From NCBI GenBank assembly GCA_963971535.1, contig OZ020598.1:86390122-86454121 (forward strand): 64,000 nt of DNA. The letters run 5' to 3'. The position numbers and the translations under genes were made by a program. Of the stretch, positions 47,127 to 58,989 are shown piece by piece. The number at the start of each line of letters is the position of its first letter. The first letter of the stretch is position 1. The notes beneath the pieces are model-generated. The model made no database searches and was not told the origin of the DNA. It saw only the letters and a list, made by a program, of their open reading frames with translations. The stretch comes from Notolepis coatsorum. Its lineage: Eukaryota; Chordata; Actinopteri; Aulopiformes; Paralepididae.

Positions 47127-48089
47127 CTGGGCTTGACATAAACTTTTTGGCTCACTAGCCACTGTGGCTAGTGGTTTTCCAAAGTCACTAGCCACTCAGC
47201 ATTTTCACCAGCCAAAAATCACCACACTAAATAATTTTTTCATCAATACATTCCCATTTTATAGCGTGATGATGAATAGGTTTAAAATCAAAATGCATAT
47301 GATCGGTATCATGTTCCACCATGAATGCATGAAGGGGGGGGGGGGGGGGCGGGGGACGTTGTTTCTGATTATTGATTACCAATAACGGCATTCGTTATTG
47401 TAGCATCATACACTGATGTGTCATGATGTCATGTACTGTATGTCATAAATGTCACTATAAATTGACAATGGGGGACCCTGATGTAAACAAGACAAACGTC
47501 TTTCTCTGGTCTGCATCCCCTTAACAATTGTGTGTATTGAGCCGTACTGTATTGTACCCATTCTGCAATCTGTTAAATAAAGTTTTCATTCATTCATCGG
47601 CTGGTTGGCTATGCTAACAAGGCCTGATCAGCATGAAATCGTTCTTACCTGTGGCCGGTTGGATTCCAAAAAGGATTTCCCAGTTATTGATCGCCATCTG
47701 GTAGATCGATATGTCCATTGGCTGATGCTATATTCCTTTACTGCATACTGAATTCGGCGTCGTAAAAGGTATTCCATGCGATCTGATGAAGGCATAGCTT
47801 CACGCTAACAGAAAAAGAATTTCTTTACATCTGGTCTGAAGTACTCCATTCTCGAGACAGCACCACTACCAGGATCTGGCCGGTAATGCACTTTTCCGAA
47901 TTATTGTGGGATTATGTAGTATCACTTGGATTGACTTAATTATTGCCGATGCCTTTTGTAGACTACAATGTTTTTTTTTCATAGAAAAAAAGTCACCGGC
48001 CACTGTGGCCGGTAGAATGACAGAGTTACCGGCCACAGCTGAATTCTACCAGCATTTGGCCGGTGGTCAGGTGTTAATGTCAAGCCCTG
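47127..48089. mobile_element. hAT-type element, 963 bp
   Basis: Ends CTGGGCTTGACATAAAC and (inverted) CAGGGCTTGACATTAAC agree in 15 of 17. The 8-bp TSD GTTATGTG is perfect at 47119-47126 and 48090-48097. Inside are the fifth copy of the 140-bp tail repeat and a fragment similar to the piggyBac MITE at 22100. Near both ends lie short local palindromes (CCACTGTGGCTAGTGG; GGCCACTGTGGCCGG). Confidence 0.92.
47455..47598 (+). repeat. Dispersed 140-bp tail repeat, copy 5
   Basis: GACAATGGGGGACCCTGATG to AATAAAGTTTTC and (ATTC)n, nested in the hAT element. Confidence 0.88.
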
Positions 48090-48654
48090 GTTATGTGTCT
48101 TGTAAGCCCATATGGGCTGGGCATACACCACACGAAAATAAAAAAAACATCAAATCAAACAAAAGGGAGCTGTGTGACCTTACCTGACAACGGTGACAAT
48201 AAAGATTCAGGAGCAATGTGAAGAGTTTGGTTCCTTAAAGCCCAACCTCCAGGTTAAACCCTACTGATCAATTATGGGTAGTTTACATCATTGGTATATA
48301 ATTTCATTATTTATTTTTTTCCATTTGACACCGGAAATGCCACTCTGAAAGAGTTAAAAAGGTCCACGCACGAATAACATGCACGTGCGAATCAAAAAAG
48401 CTTATCAAACGCCGACGTCACAACAGGACAACAGGTGCATATTAATGAAGCGAATCTAAAAGCTTATCAGACGCTAGCACCTAGCACGGCCGTGACGTCA
48501 CTTCAGGAAACGTATGCCTTATGTCCGTCCGGGTCATAGTACTAGATCAATGGTGGCTCACTCGGTGCATCACAGTTAGCCTATATCTCCGCCGTCCCTG
48601 CTACACGCAGTCGGGACCACTACACTCACTGACGTTAGCCTATAGCCCGCCGTC

Positions 48655-48887
48655 CCTGCGGGTGGTTCTCTCCCCTTTGTGTGCCCCCGTCCCCGCGGAG
48701 GAGCTTGTGGACTCGACAACAGCGGCGGCCGCAGGGCGCCGGAGCCCGCAGCGCTTGTTAGCTCATAGCTATCGTGTAACACTAGCCTTTACGGGCTCGA
48801 GCACCCTACGGCTGCCGCCGCCGTCGCGTCCATGGCCCCCCGGCAGGGCACCCGTGGGGACGGGGTGTACAGAGAGGAGAGAACCAT
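48655..48887. repeat. GC-rich foldback including a 65-bp shared segment
   Basis: 48823-48887 is a perfect inverted copy of 46379-46443. A diverged partner in the opposite orientation lies at about 48658-48700 (GGTTCTCTCCCCTTTGTGTG). Frames across the region are GC-rich and not recognisable as a protein. Confidence 0.75.
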
Positions 48888-49640
48888 TTTGGGTCGGCCG
48901 TTCATGCCGGCCAGCAAGCCGGATGTCGGGATATGTTGTTAGCACAATAGCTACCAAGCTAAGCTATGTTATCTACTAACGTTATAAACACAATATGTGT
49001 ACAACAACACAATGATTTACATTATTACAAATATGGTAACGTGGTTGTGGCTTTTAAAAATAGTGGTTAGCTTTAGAGATGGATGGATGGCTATAATCAC
49101 GGAGCAATAGTGAGGTGAAACATACATTTCCATTCGGCTAGTAGTAGCAAGCATATATCTATGGTAGCAAGGCTCTCTGCCTGCCACTAGCTGTGTGACT
49201 CTCAGCGCCCCCTGGTGAGCCCCCTGTTGTCCTGCACCTGTTGTGACGATCATTTCGATTACACACGCACGTTATGAACCATTGATTAAAATATGCACGT
49301 GCGTGGTGATTGTGTTGGGCAGACAAAATGTTTGATAAAAACGCTAAAACTGGGTCAATTTCAATACTTTTTTTTCCCCTTCTTCATGAAAGCCACTGTT
49401 GGCCTAGTCCACATTGTTTATTGAACAAAAATACAACGTGGAGGTTGACCTTTAAAGAAATATCCACAATTTTCCGTAAAAACTAAAACATGCTACCCTC
49501 ACAAAATGATTGCAGGTACAAAACTATGAGTCACTTACACAGATATCGTTGGCTATCATAACACCTTTAGCCACATTTTAGGGGATTGGAATTATCTACC
49601 AATGGCCATGATGAGGTAACAATGTTTTATCCAAAATGTA
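48888..49640. other. Non-coding stretch
   Basis: No gene or defined element seen. Confidence 0.4.
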
Positions 49641-49649
49641 CAGATGCAA

Positions 49650-51400
49650 CATCGTTTGTAGGGATCAGAAATGTGTGTTGTGTTCATTCTAAACTGCAGC
49701 CCAATTTACAAGTCCCTATGTAATAGGAATCCGTGGCTAGCTGTTTATTTTATTTATGTTTTTATTTGTACTTTATTTTACCTTAGGAGTCAATTGATGG
49801 GGACCCTCATTTTCAATGATGCCAAGGGTGCATGGTATAGCATCATACATGACAGAATATTCAATCATTTCAAGTAAACAGTAAAACAAGAGCAGTTGTA
49901 CAATCAAAAACACAACAGTATAGTACAAATAAATAATACAATGGGACAGTAGCAGGTCAAGGAAAACAGTTACAAATTGACAATGTTCTGTTGTCAATTA
50001 ATATTCTAAACCGCCCTAGTGAGACCAAAGTACTCGTTTTAGGGCAGTTTGCAAGAGATTCCATGACAGACACAGCTGCATCAACACAACAAGCAGTCTT
50101 TCCAAGTTCAGTCCTAGCACAGGATGCCAGAAGCACCACACAGTCACTGGAGCGCGTCACACGCAGACCAGTATTCCACTGCAACATAGCTTTTTAAGGG
50201 AGATTTAAGGTGGTAATTTACAGAGTAGGGCTTTATAAATATACAAATACCAATGGTTATCACGCCTGTCGGTTAATGAGGACCAACTGACCTTACCATA
50301 AAGAATACAGTGGTGAGTGTTAATCGATAATAAACCTCAGGGCTAAACAGTGGTAAACAACTTGATTGTGGAGGCTGCAGCCTGCCTGTGGATTACATCC
50401 CCATAATTGCCAGCAAAGTTGCTTCAACAATCCCCTTTCTACAGAAACTGGATTTATTTATATATTAAAAACAAAAGACAATCTTTTGTCACAGTTTGCT
50501 AGTAAGGTTCAGAATATGATATTTAAATGTGAATTTGTCATCGAGCCAGATTCCAAGATATTTGTATTCGGTGAGAAGTATTTTGTTTAATTTGCATTCA
50601 GGACCAGTTTGAGATACATTTTTTATAAGAGCTTTCAGGAGGGCATTAAAGGAGCTTCTCCATAGCTAGCTGAGCAGTGTCAGCAAAACAGTATACAATT
50701 GTGTCATCCGCATATACATAGGCCTGACAATCATTCAATAAGGAGACAATATCATTTATATATGGTGAAGAGGACTGGCCCCAGGATTGAACCCTGTGGG
50801 ACACCCTTTGTAATTTGCAGAAACTCTGATTGTGCATTTCTGAAACCAGTCATTTGACTTTCTACTCATACCAATATTATATAATTATTGTAAGAGCAGT
50901 GGAAGATCAACTGTGTCAAATGCTTTTAGACAGGTCTCCAAAAAGAGCAGCACATTATTATCTAATGCAGATAATGTCATTTGTAATTAATGTAACAGCT
51001 GAAATAGTGCTGTGATTTGCTCTAAAACCAGATTGATGTGGGTTGAGAGGAAATACTTGAGTTGGTTGTTTACCAAGGATTCCATGATTTTAGCCAAGCA
51101 TGGTAGTTTGGATATTGGGCGGTAATTATTTCACCCTTATCACCACCCATATGAATGGGGGTCACATGGGCTAATTTCTAAACATAAGGGGATTTTCCTG
51201 TTGAAATAGAAAGATTGGATACATGTGTTAACAGCTCTGCAATAACTGGGGTGGCCAATCTTTTTTTTTTTTTAAGGATCAAACCCATTCTCTCCGGTGG
51301 AGCAGCTGGAGTCAATGGAGTATGTTTCAAAAACATCCCCATGAGAGAAAGGATAGAAATCAAACTTCAGAACCCCGGTTCATATCAAATACTTATTCAT
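49650..51400 (-). pseudogene. Strongly decayed LINE (minus strand)
   Basis: Minus-strand text around 50837-50646 reads SSPYINDIVSLLNDCQAYVYADDTIVYC, with a YADD box (quoted in part). Upstream on the minus strand, 51363-51178 reads ATPVIAELLTHVSNLSISTGKSP, resembling the region before RT. Many stops and frame changes separate them. Boundaries are approximate and the family is not assigned. Confidence 0.6.
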
Positions 51401-51892
51401 TGTTATCACACAAATGGGGGCATGCATGCTCCTTTTCAACTAGATGGCCAGCAACAGAAAATATCTCTTGAATTCAAGGCAGATTCAGTGGTGGTTTGTA
51501 TTTACCACTTTCAAAGTTTTGCTGGGTTTGTGTCTGAGTGTATTTGGTCCAAATAATACCCAGCTGCTCTTATAGCAGAGGTACATTTATTACGTAGCTG
51601 TTTCAATTTTAGCCGATAGGCAGGATCAGCTGAGCTGTGCTAGGCCCTTTAGCTGTCACCAGGCTAAAGTTACCAGGGTAAAGTTACTCTGGCCTAATTC
51701 CAATCGGTAGGGACCGCCACGCCTATCCTACAATGGTATGTTGTCCTGGTAAACTTGCCTAGGGAGCAGCTCTTGGCTCTGGGAACTTTATTGTTTATTT
51801 GTATCCCCATTAGTTACCAAGGCAACAACTTCCTGGGTCCAGATAAAAAAAGATACATAATACTGTATATACAGACACACACATTCATATAT

Positions 51893-52136
51893 AAATGGTA
51901 AATGGCTGCATTTACTGTATATAGCGCTTTTATCCAAAGCGCTTTACAATTTGTTTCTCACATTTTACCCATTCACTCACCATGCAAGGTGCCAACCTGC
52001 TCATCAGAAGCAATTAGGGGTTAAGTGTCTTGCTCTAGGACACATCGACACGCTGCCCGGGAGGAGCGGGAATCGAACCGGGAACTTCCGGATTACCAGA
52101 CGACTGTTCTACCTCCCGAGCTACTGTCGCCCCCAT
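51893..52136 (-). repeat. tRNA-derived SINE, minus strand
   Basis: Reverse complement of the family seen at 53540: it starts with TATATAGCGCTTTTATCCAA and ends with GGGAATCGAACCGGGAAC (B box reversed) and ACCAGACGACTGTTCTACC (A-box side). About 240 bases, close to full length. Confidence 0.85.
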
Positions 52137-52139
52137 ATA

Positions 52140-52325
52140 TACCTACATACATCCATACATACACACATACATACATACATACATACATACATACATACAT
52201 ACATACATACATACATACATACATACATACATACATACATACATACATACATACATACATACATACATACATACATACATACATACATACATACATACAT
52301 ACATACATACATACATACATAAATA
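52140..52325. repeat. (CATA)n microsatellite, about 45 copies
   Basis: Pure tetranucleotide repeat directly beside the SINE head. Confidence 0.99.
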
Positions 52326-52329
52326 CATA

Positions 52330-53535
52330 CCCACATTATTGTATATACATACTTTACATAAACTGATTATGGATTGAATCCCTTCCACCAATAACCCCCC
52401 CTCCCCTAATTAAAACAGAATGACCTTTACAAAAGCATGCTATGTTTCTTCACTGAGCACTTATCCTTATCATTAGGGCACAAGTATCTTGTGTTTTATT
52501 ATAGATACAGCTGAACCTCCATTAACACTTTGATTGCCTAAGGCTAAATTCATGATATACCATAGGTTGCCAGCTCTATTTGTCTATGGAGAAGTTCCCC
52601 TTCTTTGCAGGGCTATAACTTTTTAAATTCTATTGCTAAATTGCCATTATTAGGGCCCATTCAATGTCCTATATGTATTGTTCAGGGTGTATGAACGTTA
52701 AACTTTTTCATTCACAAATTCATACTAAAATATGATCTAAAGTATAAGTATGTTTTCATCTCTTTCTGCAGTTTTCTCCAGAACGTGATTTATAGCCCCA
52801 AATGCATTATATTGATGATCAAATACAGTTTGATAGCAATCGGCGCGATATAAAAAAATCCAACTGGACGGACTTCTGGAAGTTACTACGCGTCATCTGA
52901 TGTTGACCGGATGGGCGAGGGGGCGTTTATAATTCCGTGGGCAGCGTTATACCATTCATCTAATGTGGGTCAAATGTTCATCATAGCAGTTAGTGTCGAA
53001 CACGGAAATATTACACGCTAAAACTCACCCCAGTCTCCGCGGGCCGTTGGGCGATCAGCGTGGGGTAGACAGTTTTCCATTATGGGATGTAAAAATACCC
53101 GGTCCATTTCCATGTTGTATAATGGTATATACGTCCAAATCATGTTGTTTATCGAGTTATTGGCAACGGATCGCTATGTATTGTGTCAAGATGGAGTCGC
53201 GGGAGCTATAGAGAGTGGCCGGAAGTAATATGGGTGAACAGCACTTCAGCCACATCTCTTCCTGTTTGGCGCTTCTGCCGATCGGCCACCAGATGGCGCT
53301 CTTGAACCGCTAGAGGATTGAGAGGAGCTCTGAACTGTGTGTGAAGGCTGCGGATGGAAAATATGATTCCGATCACAGATTTTTGAAATATTGATATCAA
53401 AGACGAGTTACGGCGTCTTCGGCAACTTGAGCATGGCGGGGAAGGACGCCTAAACTCGTCTTCTGGCAGTTAAAGTAAGAATACGATCATTTCAAAATAT
53501 AAATCAATTAATGGGATAATAACAGTGAGTTATTA
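52330..53535. other. Non-coding stretch, possible old DNA transposon
   Basis: TTAA sites at 52522 and 53470 and text of the kind seen in nearby piggyBac MITEs occur, but the ends do not match as inverted repeats. No gene. Confidence 0.35.
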
Positions 53536-53539
53536 TCGG

Positions 53540-53725
53540 GGGCAACAGGGAGGTAGAGCAGTCGTCTGGTAATCCGGAGGTTCCCAGTTCGATTCCCGCT
53601 CCTCCCTGGCAGCGTGTTCAAGTGTCCTTGAGCAAGACACCCCTAATTGCTCCTGATGAGCACGTTGGCACCTTGCATGGTTGCCTCCGCCGTTGGTGTG
53701 CTAATGTGTGAGTGAATGGGTGGAA
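53540..53725 (+). repeat. tRNA-derived SINE
   Basis: GAGGTAGAGCAGTCGTCTGG (A-box side) and GGTTCCCAGTTCGATTCCCG (B box) head the unit, followed by GTGTCCTTGAGCAAGACACC and TGAGCACGTTGGCACCTTGC. The 3' end is truncated after GTGTGAGTGAATGGGTGGA. Confidence 0.87.
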
Positions 53726-54730
53726 TATGTATTATTGGATTCTATAATACCACTATAGAACTGTAGAGAGAAATATTATCTGTGAATATTTGCCATATTC
53801 ACCAAGCTATGCCAATATTTGTCTGAGGCTGAATAGACCACTGGAATTTGCCTTTGGTCCCTGTTAAGAAATACATAGTTCACACCACTAGAGGGCGACA
53901 TGACACCATTATGTGTCTGCTTTTAATTCCCCTAAAGCCAGTTCAATCTCATTACAGACAGTACCTCTGACATTTGAAAATGATGGGCCAGCTTATTCCC
54001 ATACACACTGCGTGTTTGTCATGCTGTTACAGGGACAGTGGCATTTATAGCTAATACGTCTAATAAGTCCCAGTGGCATTTATAGCTAATAAGTATAATA
54101 AGTCATGTGGTTCCAATTAACTGATCCATTACAAGGCTCTTTGTGGTTATAGCCCAAGTCAAAAATATTTGTTTCCATACTAAAAGTATATTTCTACCCA
54201 TCATCACCCACCTAAGAATAAGCTACCATGTACGTTTGAATACTGAGATTATATTGGGAGCCTGTACAACCACAGTCTGACACTGTGTTGGCACACTGAG
54301 CAGTTATTAATATGCTGTAAATGTAATCTAAATTAACTTGGAACGAGATGTTTACCAAACCTAAGTTGTACTTTTAGTAAACATATTCAAAGTGTACTAT
54401 GCTGGTAAGCAAAAGTAACCAAGAATATATTGAAAGCATAATTTCAATATCTTTAAGTACATCTTAAAGTACAACTTTTTAACACACATTAAGCACACGC
54501 GTAAATGCCTTCAATTCAACACAACTTTAATATACGTTTCTGATTGAATTGAATTGAATTGAATTCAATACAGAAAATATATTTTAAATATAAAATAATT
54601 TGGGAGATTCAGTCAGTTCAGTCAGTACTCGTTTGTCTATTTGTGTTTGTCGTTTTATCCAACAGCTGGTTACATTGTCCTCCGCCGGGATCGACTGTTA
54701 GCCGTCGCCACTCGGAACCATAGAAATATA
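53726..54730. other. Non-coding stretch
   Basis: AT-rich, with small local repeats (AGTGGCATTTATAGCTAATA twice near 54040-54090; TTGAA repeats near 54545). No gene. Confidence 0.4.
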
Positions 54731-54734
54731 CTGT

Positions 54735-55410
54735 TGTAGTGATTGTACATAATTCACACATAGAACTGTTGTTGGGAACATTGGTTCCACACGAACGAAG
54801 CGGCACGGTGGTGTAGTGGTTAACACTGTCGCCTCACAGCAAGAAGGTCCAGGGTTCGATTCCCACTTGGGGACCAGGTTTCCATGATGCCAGGTACTCA
54901 GGTGGGGTATCTCCCAGGCCTTTCTGTGTGGAGTTTGCATGTTCTCCCCGTGCTCGCAAGGGTTTCCCCCCCGATAAGATAAACCCAATGGAAAAACATG
55001 CACAACAGATCGCTAACGCTGTGGCGTCCTTGACGAAGACGGACAGGAGCACTTGGATTGGTCCCCGGGGCGCGGCTCACGTTGACGCCCTATCTGCTCC
55101 CGGCTGCCCATGGGGGGAAGGACAACGGGATGGGAAAAGTGCAGAGAGACATTTCATCGGCGACTCAGTGCATGTGTGTGTGTGTTCCTGTGGGTCGCCC
55201 ATCTCGCATGTGTGTGTTAAACTACATGACAAATAAAGACTTCTAGTCTAACAATTATTATTAACGTTATACCCGGTGGCACTTCCTGCCAACTGTCTCT
55301 CTTTTTCTATCCAGTAACCATAGTAACACATTGTTTTGCTAATGCATATTAAATACGCTTGGTTACACTTTGAGACACCGCCTCCGACTCCCATCTCTCA
55401 GCACTCTACA
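54735..55410 (+). repeat. Gypsy 5' LTR interrupted by a 465-bp insertion
   Basis: LTR bases are 54735-54797 and 55267-55410 (about 207 bases), matching the 3' LTR. The intervening 54798-55262 is foreign and flanked by AACG on both sides. Confidence 0.9.
54798..55262 (+). repeat. tRNA-derived SINE-like insertion in the 5' LTR
   Basis: It opens with GCGGCACGGTGGTGTAGTGG (A-box type) and GGTTCGATTCCC (B box), then CTGTGTGGAGTTTGCATGTT, a text widespread in fish. It ends with AATAAAGACTTC and AT-rich sequence. The flanking AACG (54794-54797 and 55263-55266) looks like a short TSD. Confidence 0.75.
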
Positions 55411-55411
55411 C

Positions 55412-55425
55412 TGGTGACCCCGACG
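55412..55425 (+). other. Gypsy primer binding site matching tRNA-Trp
   Basis: TGGTGACCCCGACG lies one base after the 5' LTR. It is complementary to the vertebrate tRNA-Trp 3' end including CCA. Confidence 0.75.
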
Positions 55426-55460
55426 ATAGCCTCGTAGAAGTTTCCGAGACCGAAACGAAC

Positions 55461-55900
55461 ATGGCTAACAACGCCGTTTTTCTTAGATTGCAACAGTCGG
55501 CAGCAGCTTGGTTTGCTCAAACAGAGGCGCAATTCGCCCTACGTACGATCGTTGAAGACGCGCGAAGTATTTCCATGTAGTCTCAAGCCTTGACAGCGCT
55601 ACAGCAGCGAGGACGGTAGGATTTATTACAGCTCCACCTGCCCAGAACAAATATGAGGCGTTTAAGACGCACCTTCTTAAAGTTTTCGGGCTGTCGCAGT
55701 CAGAGCGAGCCCGACGCCTGTTTGCTATACGGGGCCTGGGAGACAGCAAACCATCAGAACATATGGAGATGATGCTAAACCTGCTCGGCGCAGAACAGCC
55801 TAATTTCCTGTTTATCGAGCTGTTTCTCAGACACATGCCGCCACAGGTGCAGACGGCGCTCGCTAATACCGCAATTACAGATCCCGTGCTTTGGCAGAAG
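55461..55900 (+). pseudogene. Gypsy gag relic
   Basis: The ATG at 55461 opens MANNAVFLRLQQ and AAAWFAQTEAQFALR, typical of the N-terminal gag of this Gypsy group. A TAG at 55578 ends the frame; homologous text continues in other frames (SQSERARRLFAIRGLGD and SKPSEHMEMMLNLL equivalents) to about 55900. Not translatable as one protein. Confidence 0.75.
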
Positions 55901-56089
55901 AGGCATACCGATTCTACCTAGGCACTCGACACTTGGCCCCAGAGGTACTATCCCCGACACGGGCGTACGCGCCCAGAGGGGGAGGGGTGAGGATGGAAAG
56001 AGGCGCCACTGCCGCGGCTGACAACAATAATAGCACAGGCCTGTGTTATTATCACAGCGTTTTGGTGCGAGAACAACAACATGCCGCCC

Positions 56090-56457
56090 ACCTTGTACTT
56101 TTGTCAAGACGGGAAACGCCAACACCTGCGCCCAGTAGCGGCCATGAGCGCAGGTACGTCATTAAAGACACACTCTCCGGTCGAAAATGTCTCTGCGACA
56201 CCGGAGCTCAGAGGAGCGTCCTGCCAGCGACAATAGAGGACACCACCGGCGGTGATGGAGGTCCACGCCTGACGACCGCTAACGATAACCCTATCCGCAC
56301 CTACGGTACAAAGACCGTGGAACTGTGTTTTGGGGGCCAGTGGTTCACGTGGGATTTCGTCACGGCCGACATTTCGTTCCCACTACTCTGGGCGGATTTC
56401 CTTTGTGCACACGGGCTCCTCGTGGACGTTAGACACGGCCGCCTAATAGATGCCTGA
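56090..56457 (+). pseudogene. Gypsy aspartic protease
   Basis: The frame covers 55891-56457; its second half carries the retropepsin signature CDTGAQRSVLPAT and later FPLLWADFLCAHGLLVDV, which matches the flap and C-terminal part of Gypsy proteases. The active-site triad reads DTG. It ends with TGA at 56455-56457 instead of continuing into RT. Confidence 0.8.
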
Positions 56458-56493
56458 TGGGCATATGCTTCGATTACATGCATACGCGATGAA

Positions 56494-57424
56494 GTGATAT
56501 ACAGCGGGCTAGCCAGCTCGCTCGCAGAGGATGACGTGTACCAACACCTACTACGGGAGTTTCCCAGCTTAACACAACCTACATTCTCCGCTGCGACCAC
56601 CAAACATGGGGTCGAGCACCACATCGAGACTGAAGGAGCTCCCGTGTACGCTAGGGCCCGCCGGCTCAATCCTGACAGACTAGCAGTCAGAATTCACCAA
56701 CATGGAGACAGCCAGCCCCTGGGCCTCACCACTACACATCGTCCCTAAGGCTGAGGGCGGATGGAGACCGTGCGGTGACTACCGACGCCTCAATGGCGCT
56801 ACCACACCAGACCGCTACCCAGTCCCCCACATCCAGGACTTCTCAGCGCACCTGGCGGGTAAGCTGGTCTTTTCGAAGGTGGACCTGGTACGTGGTTACC
56901 ACCAGGTGCCAGTACACCCCTCGGACGTCCCTAAGACGGTGGTGGTCACGCCCTTCGGACTGTTCGAGTTCCTGCGGATGGCGTTCGGGCTTAAGAACGC
57001 GGCACAGTCTTTTCAGAGGCTAATGGACTCGACACTCAGAGACATGCCGTTTATCTTTGTCTACCTGGACGACATCCTTGTCGCCAGCTCCTCGCCCGAG
57101 GAGCACCTGGCTCACCTCCGGTGCCTCTTTACGAGGCTGGGCCAACACGGCCTAATCATCAACCCGGCTAAGTGCCAGTTCGGGTTGACCTCCATACACT
57201 TCCTCGGGCACCTCATCGACAGGAGAGGGGCTGCCCCCCTCCCGTCGAAGGTGGAAGCCGGTTCCGCTTTCCCCCACCCCCCCGACGGCCCGAGCACTCA
57301 GAGAATTCCTCGGGATGGTGACATTCTATCACCGGTTCATCGGTTCATCGACCACAAATCCCTCACGTTTTCTATGTCAAAAGTGGCTGAGCCGTGGTCA
57401 GCACCAACTCTCATACATTTCTGA
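56494..57424 (+). pseudogene. Gypsy reverse transcriptase
   Basis: The pre-RT part (56494-56748) and the main RT frame (56702-57424) overlap in different frames. RT shows ASPLHIVPKAEGGWRPCGDY, KVDLVRGYHQVPV (catalytic Asp), TPFGLFEFLRMAFGLKNAAQ and VYLDDILVAS (YLDD box), then FLGHLID. Past about 57290 it runs into RNase H end text after a frame change. Confidence 0.88.
57290..57360 (+). other. RNase H deletion junction
   Basis: Text for the post-RT connection (GMVTFYHRFI equivalent, 57312-57343) is followed directly by the late RNase H sequence (DHKSLTFSMSKV equivalent, from 57350). The first part of RNase H with its catalytic acidic residues is missing. Confidence 0.75.
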
Positions 57425-58972
57425 GTACACTACAGATATACGACACATCGCCGGGAAGGCCAACGTGGTCGCACACTGCCTATCCAGGGTGGTCATCGGA
57501 GCTGTACAACTGGGTATAGACTACGCCAGCATGGGCTCGGAACAGGCCTCCGAACACGACATCCAGACCCTCAGGACAGCAGATACCAGTCTGCGCCTTG
57601 AGGACGTTGCGATTGGTAGCTCAGGCGCGTCCCTGCTCTGTGACCTCTCCACCAGACACCCTCGCCCGCTGGTCCCTAAAGGCTGGCGTAGGGGTGCCTT
57701 TGAGGCGGTACACGGCTTGTCTCACCCTGGTAGGATACCTTCAAGCAGGTTGGTTTCCCAGAAATTCATGTGGCAAGGGCTCAAGAAAAACTCGAAGGCC
57801 TGGGTCGACGCATGTGTGGCCTGCCAACGGGCTAAGGTACACTGACATACTAAGGCCCCGCTTGTAACGTTCACAGTCCCCGAGAGAAGATTCGACCACA
57901 TCAACGTCGACCTTGTGGGCCCACTTCCCTCCTCTCACGGGTTTACCTACCTGTTTACTATGGTGGACAGGACCACCCGATGGCCGGAAGCCGTTCCCCT
58001 CGCCTCGACATCGTCTTCCGACGTGGCCCGTGCCTTTATCGGCACGTGGGTCGCACGTTTCGGGACCCCATCCGACCTCTCCTCCGACTGGGGCTCACAA
58101 TTTACCTCGGAGCTCTGGAACACGGTTTCCTACCGGGGTGAGACAGGCCGCGTACTGCCTCAAAGGCACGCCTACGCCAGCCTTTAGGGACCAGCGGGCG
58201 AGGGTGTCCGGTGGAGAGGTCAAAGAGCAGGGACGGGCCTGAGCTACCAATCGCCAGCGGCCTAGGAGTTAAGCTACACCGTACCACCGAATATCACCCT
58301 CAGGCCAACGGGCTATGCGAACGTTTCCACCGGTACATGAAAGCAGCGCTGCGCGCTGGCTTGTCGGACAGCAACTGGGTGGACAGGCTGCCGTGGGTCA
58401 TGCTCAGGCTTAGGAGTGCCCCCAAGGAACACCTGCAGTCCTCGTCTGCAGAACTGGTATACGGCAAGACATTACGCGTCCCGGGGGATTTGATCCCGGA
58501 CGTGACGGCCCGAGACTTTCGCCCCAATCCCCACGTCGCAGCATGGTACCCCTGTTTCCCGGGTGCCGCGCGGCCCCTGAACGGGCCCCTACGCCCCCCT
58601 TACGATGGCCCGTTTAGGGTCCTGCAGCACGGAGATAAGGACCTCATGGTCGACATGGGTTGTAGGACGGAGACCGTGTCAGTAGACAGGATCAAGCCCG
58701 CCCACGTGGACGTTTCCCAACCCTTAGAGTTGGCCCTACCCCCCCGCAGAGGCCGTCCACTGTTACCCGGGACCCGCCTCCAACCCCCCCCCCCCCCCCC
58801 CCCCCCCTCCGTGCCCCCGGCTTTCCGCACTCGCTGCAGCCATTTCGTGCCCCCGAGTGTCGTGGAGGGCACGAGCACTTACACCGCTCCTCCCTCCCCG
58901 CCCCCGGTTTTCCGCATGCGCCGAGGCCGGGCAGTTATTCCCCCCCGCCGGGAGGATTTTGACTATGGGTGA
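57424..58972 (+). pseudogene. Gypsy integrase, interrupted by an inverted duplication
   Basis: The N-terminal part reads HIAGKANVVAHCLSR, then EAVHGLSHPGR with VDACVACQRAKVH, the HHCC zinc-binding region, and stops at 57844. The core follows in another frame (57915-58187): NVDLVGPLPSSHGFTYL, TMVDRTTRWPEAVPL and SSDWGSQFTSELW, covering the first two acidic residues of the DDE triad. A 132-base inverted duplication intervenes, then 58259-58972 gives GVKLHRTTEYHPQANGLCERF (third acidic residue) and GPLRPPYDGPFRVL of the GPY/F module, followed by a proline-rich tail. Confidence 0.88.
58126..58257 (-). repeat. Inverted copy of integrase zinc-region sequence
   Basis: Read on the minus strand this segment is a diverged copy of about 57605-57735 (GGTAGCTCAGGC...CTCACCC-GGTAGG), with roughly 8-10 differences in 130 bases. 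It lies between integrase core text for SQFTSELWNTV and GVKLHRTT. Confidence 0.88.
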
Positions 58973-58989
58973 ATTCTGGGGGGGGCTTG
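58973..58989 (+). other. Gypsy polypurine tract
   Basis: A run of eight G just upstream of the 3' LTR (TTCTGGGGGGGGCTTG), in the expected position. Confidence 0.6.

Noticed and set aside
48521-48979. 152-residue plus-strand frame in GC-rich sequence
   Set aside because: No recognisable domain; it contains a foldback shared with a transposon, so a gene is not supported.
52526-53469. piggyBac element between TTAA sites
   Set aside because: The inner ends (CACTTTGATTGCC and inverted CTGCCAGAAGACG) do not match as inverted repeats.
44786-54900. tRNA genes at 44786, 51893, 53540 and 54798
   Set aside because: A and B boxes are present but the units continue into SINE bodies, recur in the window, and do not close a full acceptor stem with a terminator.
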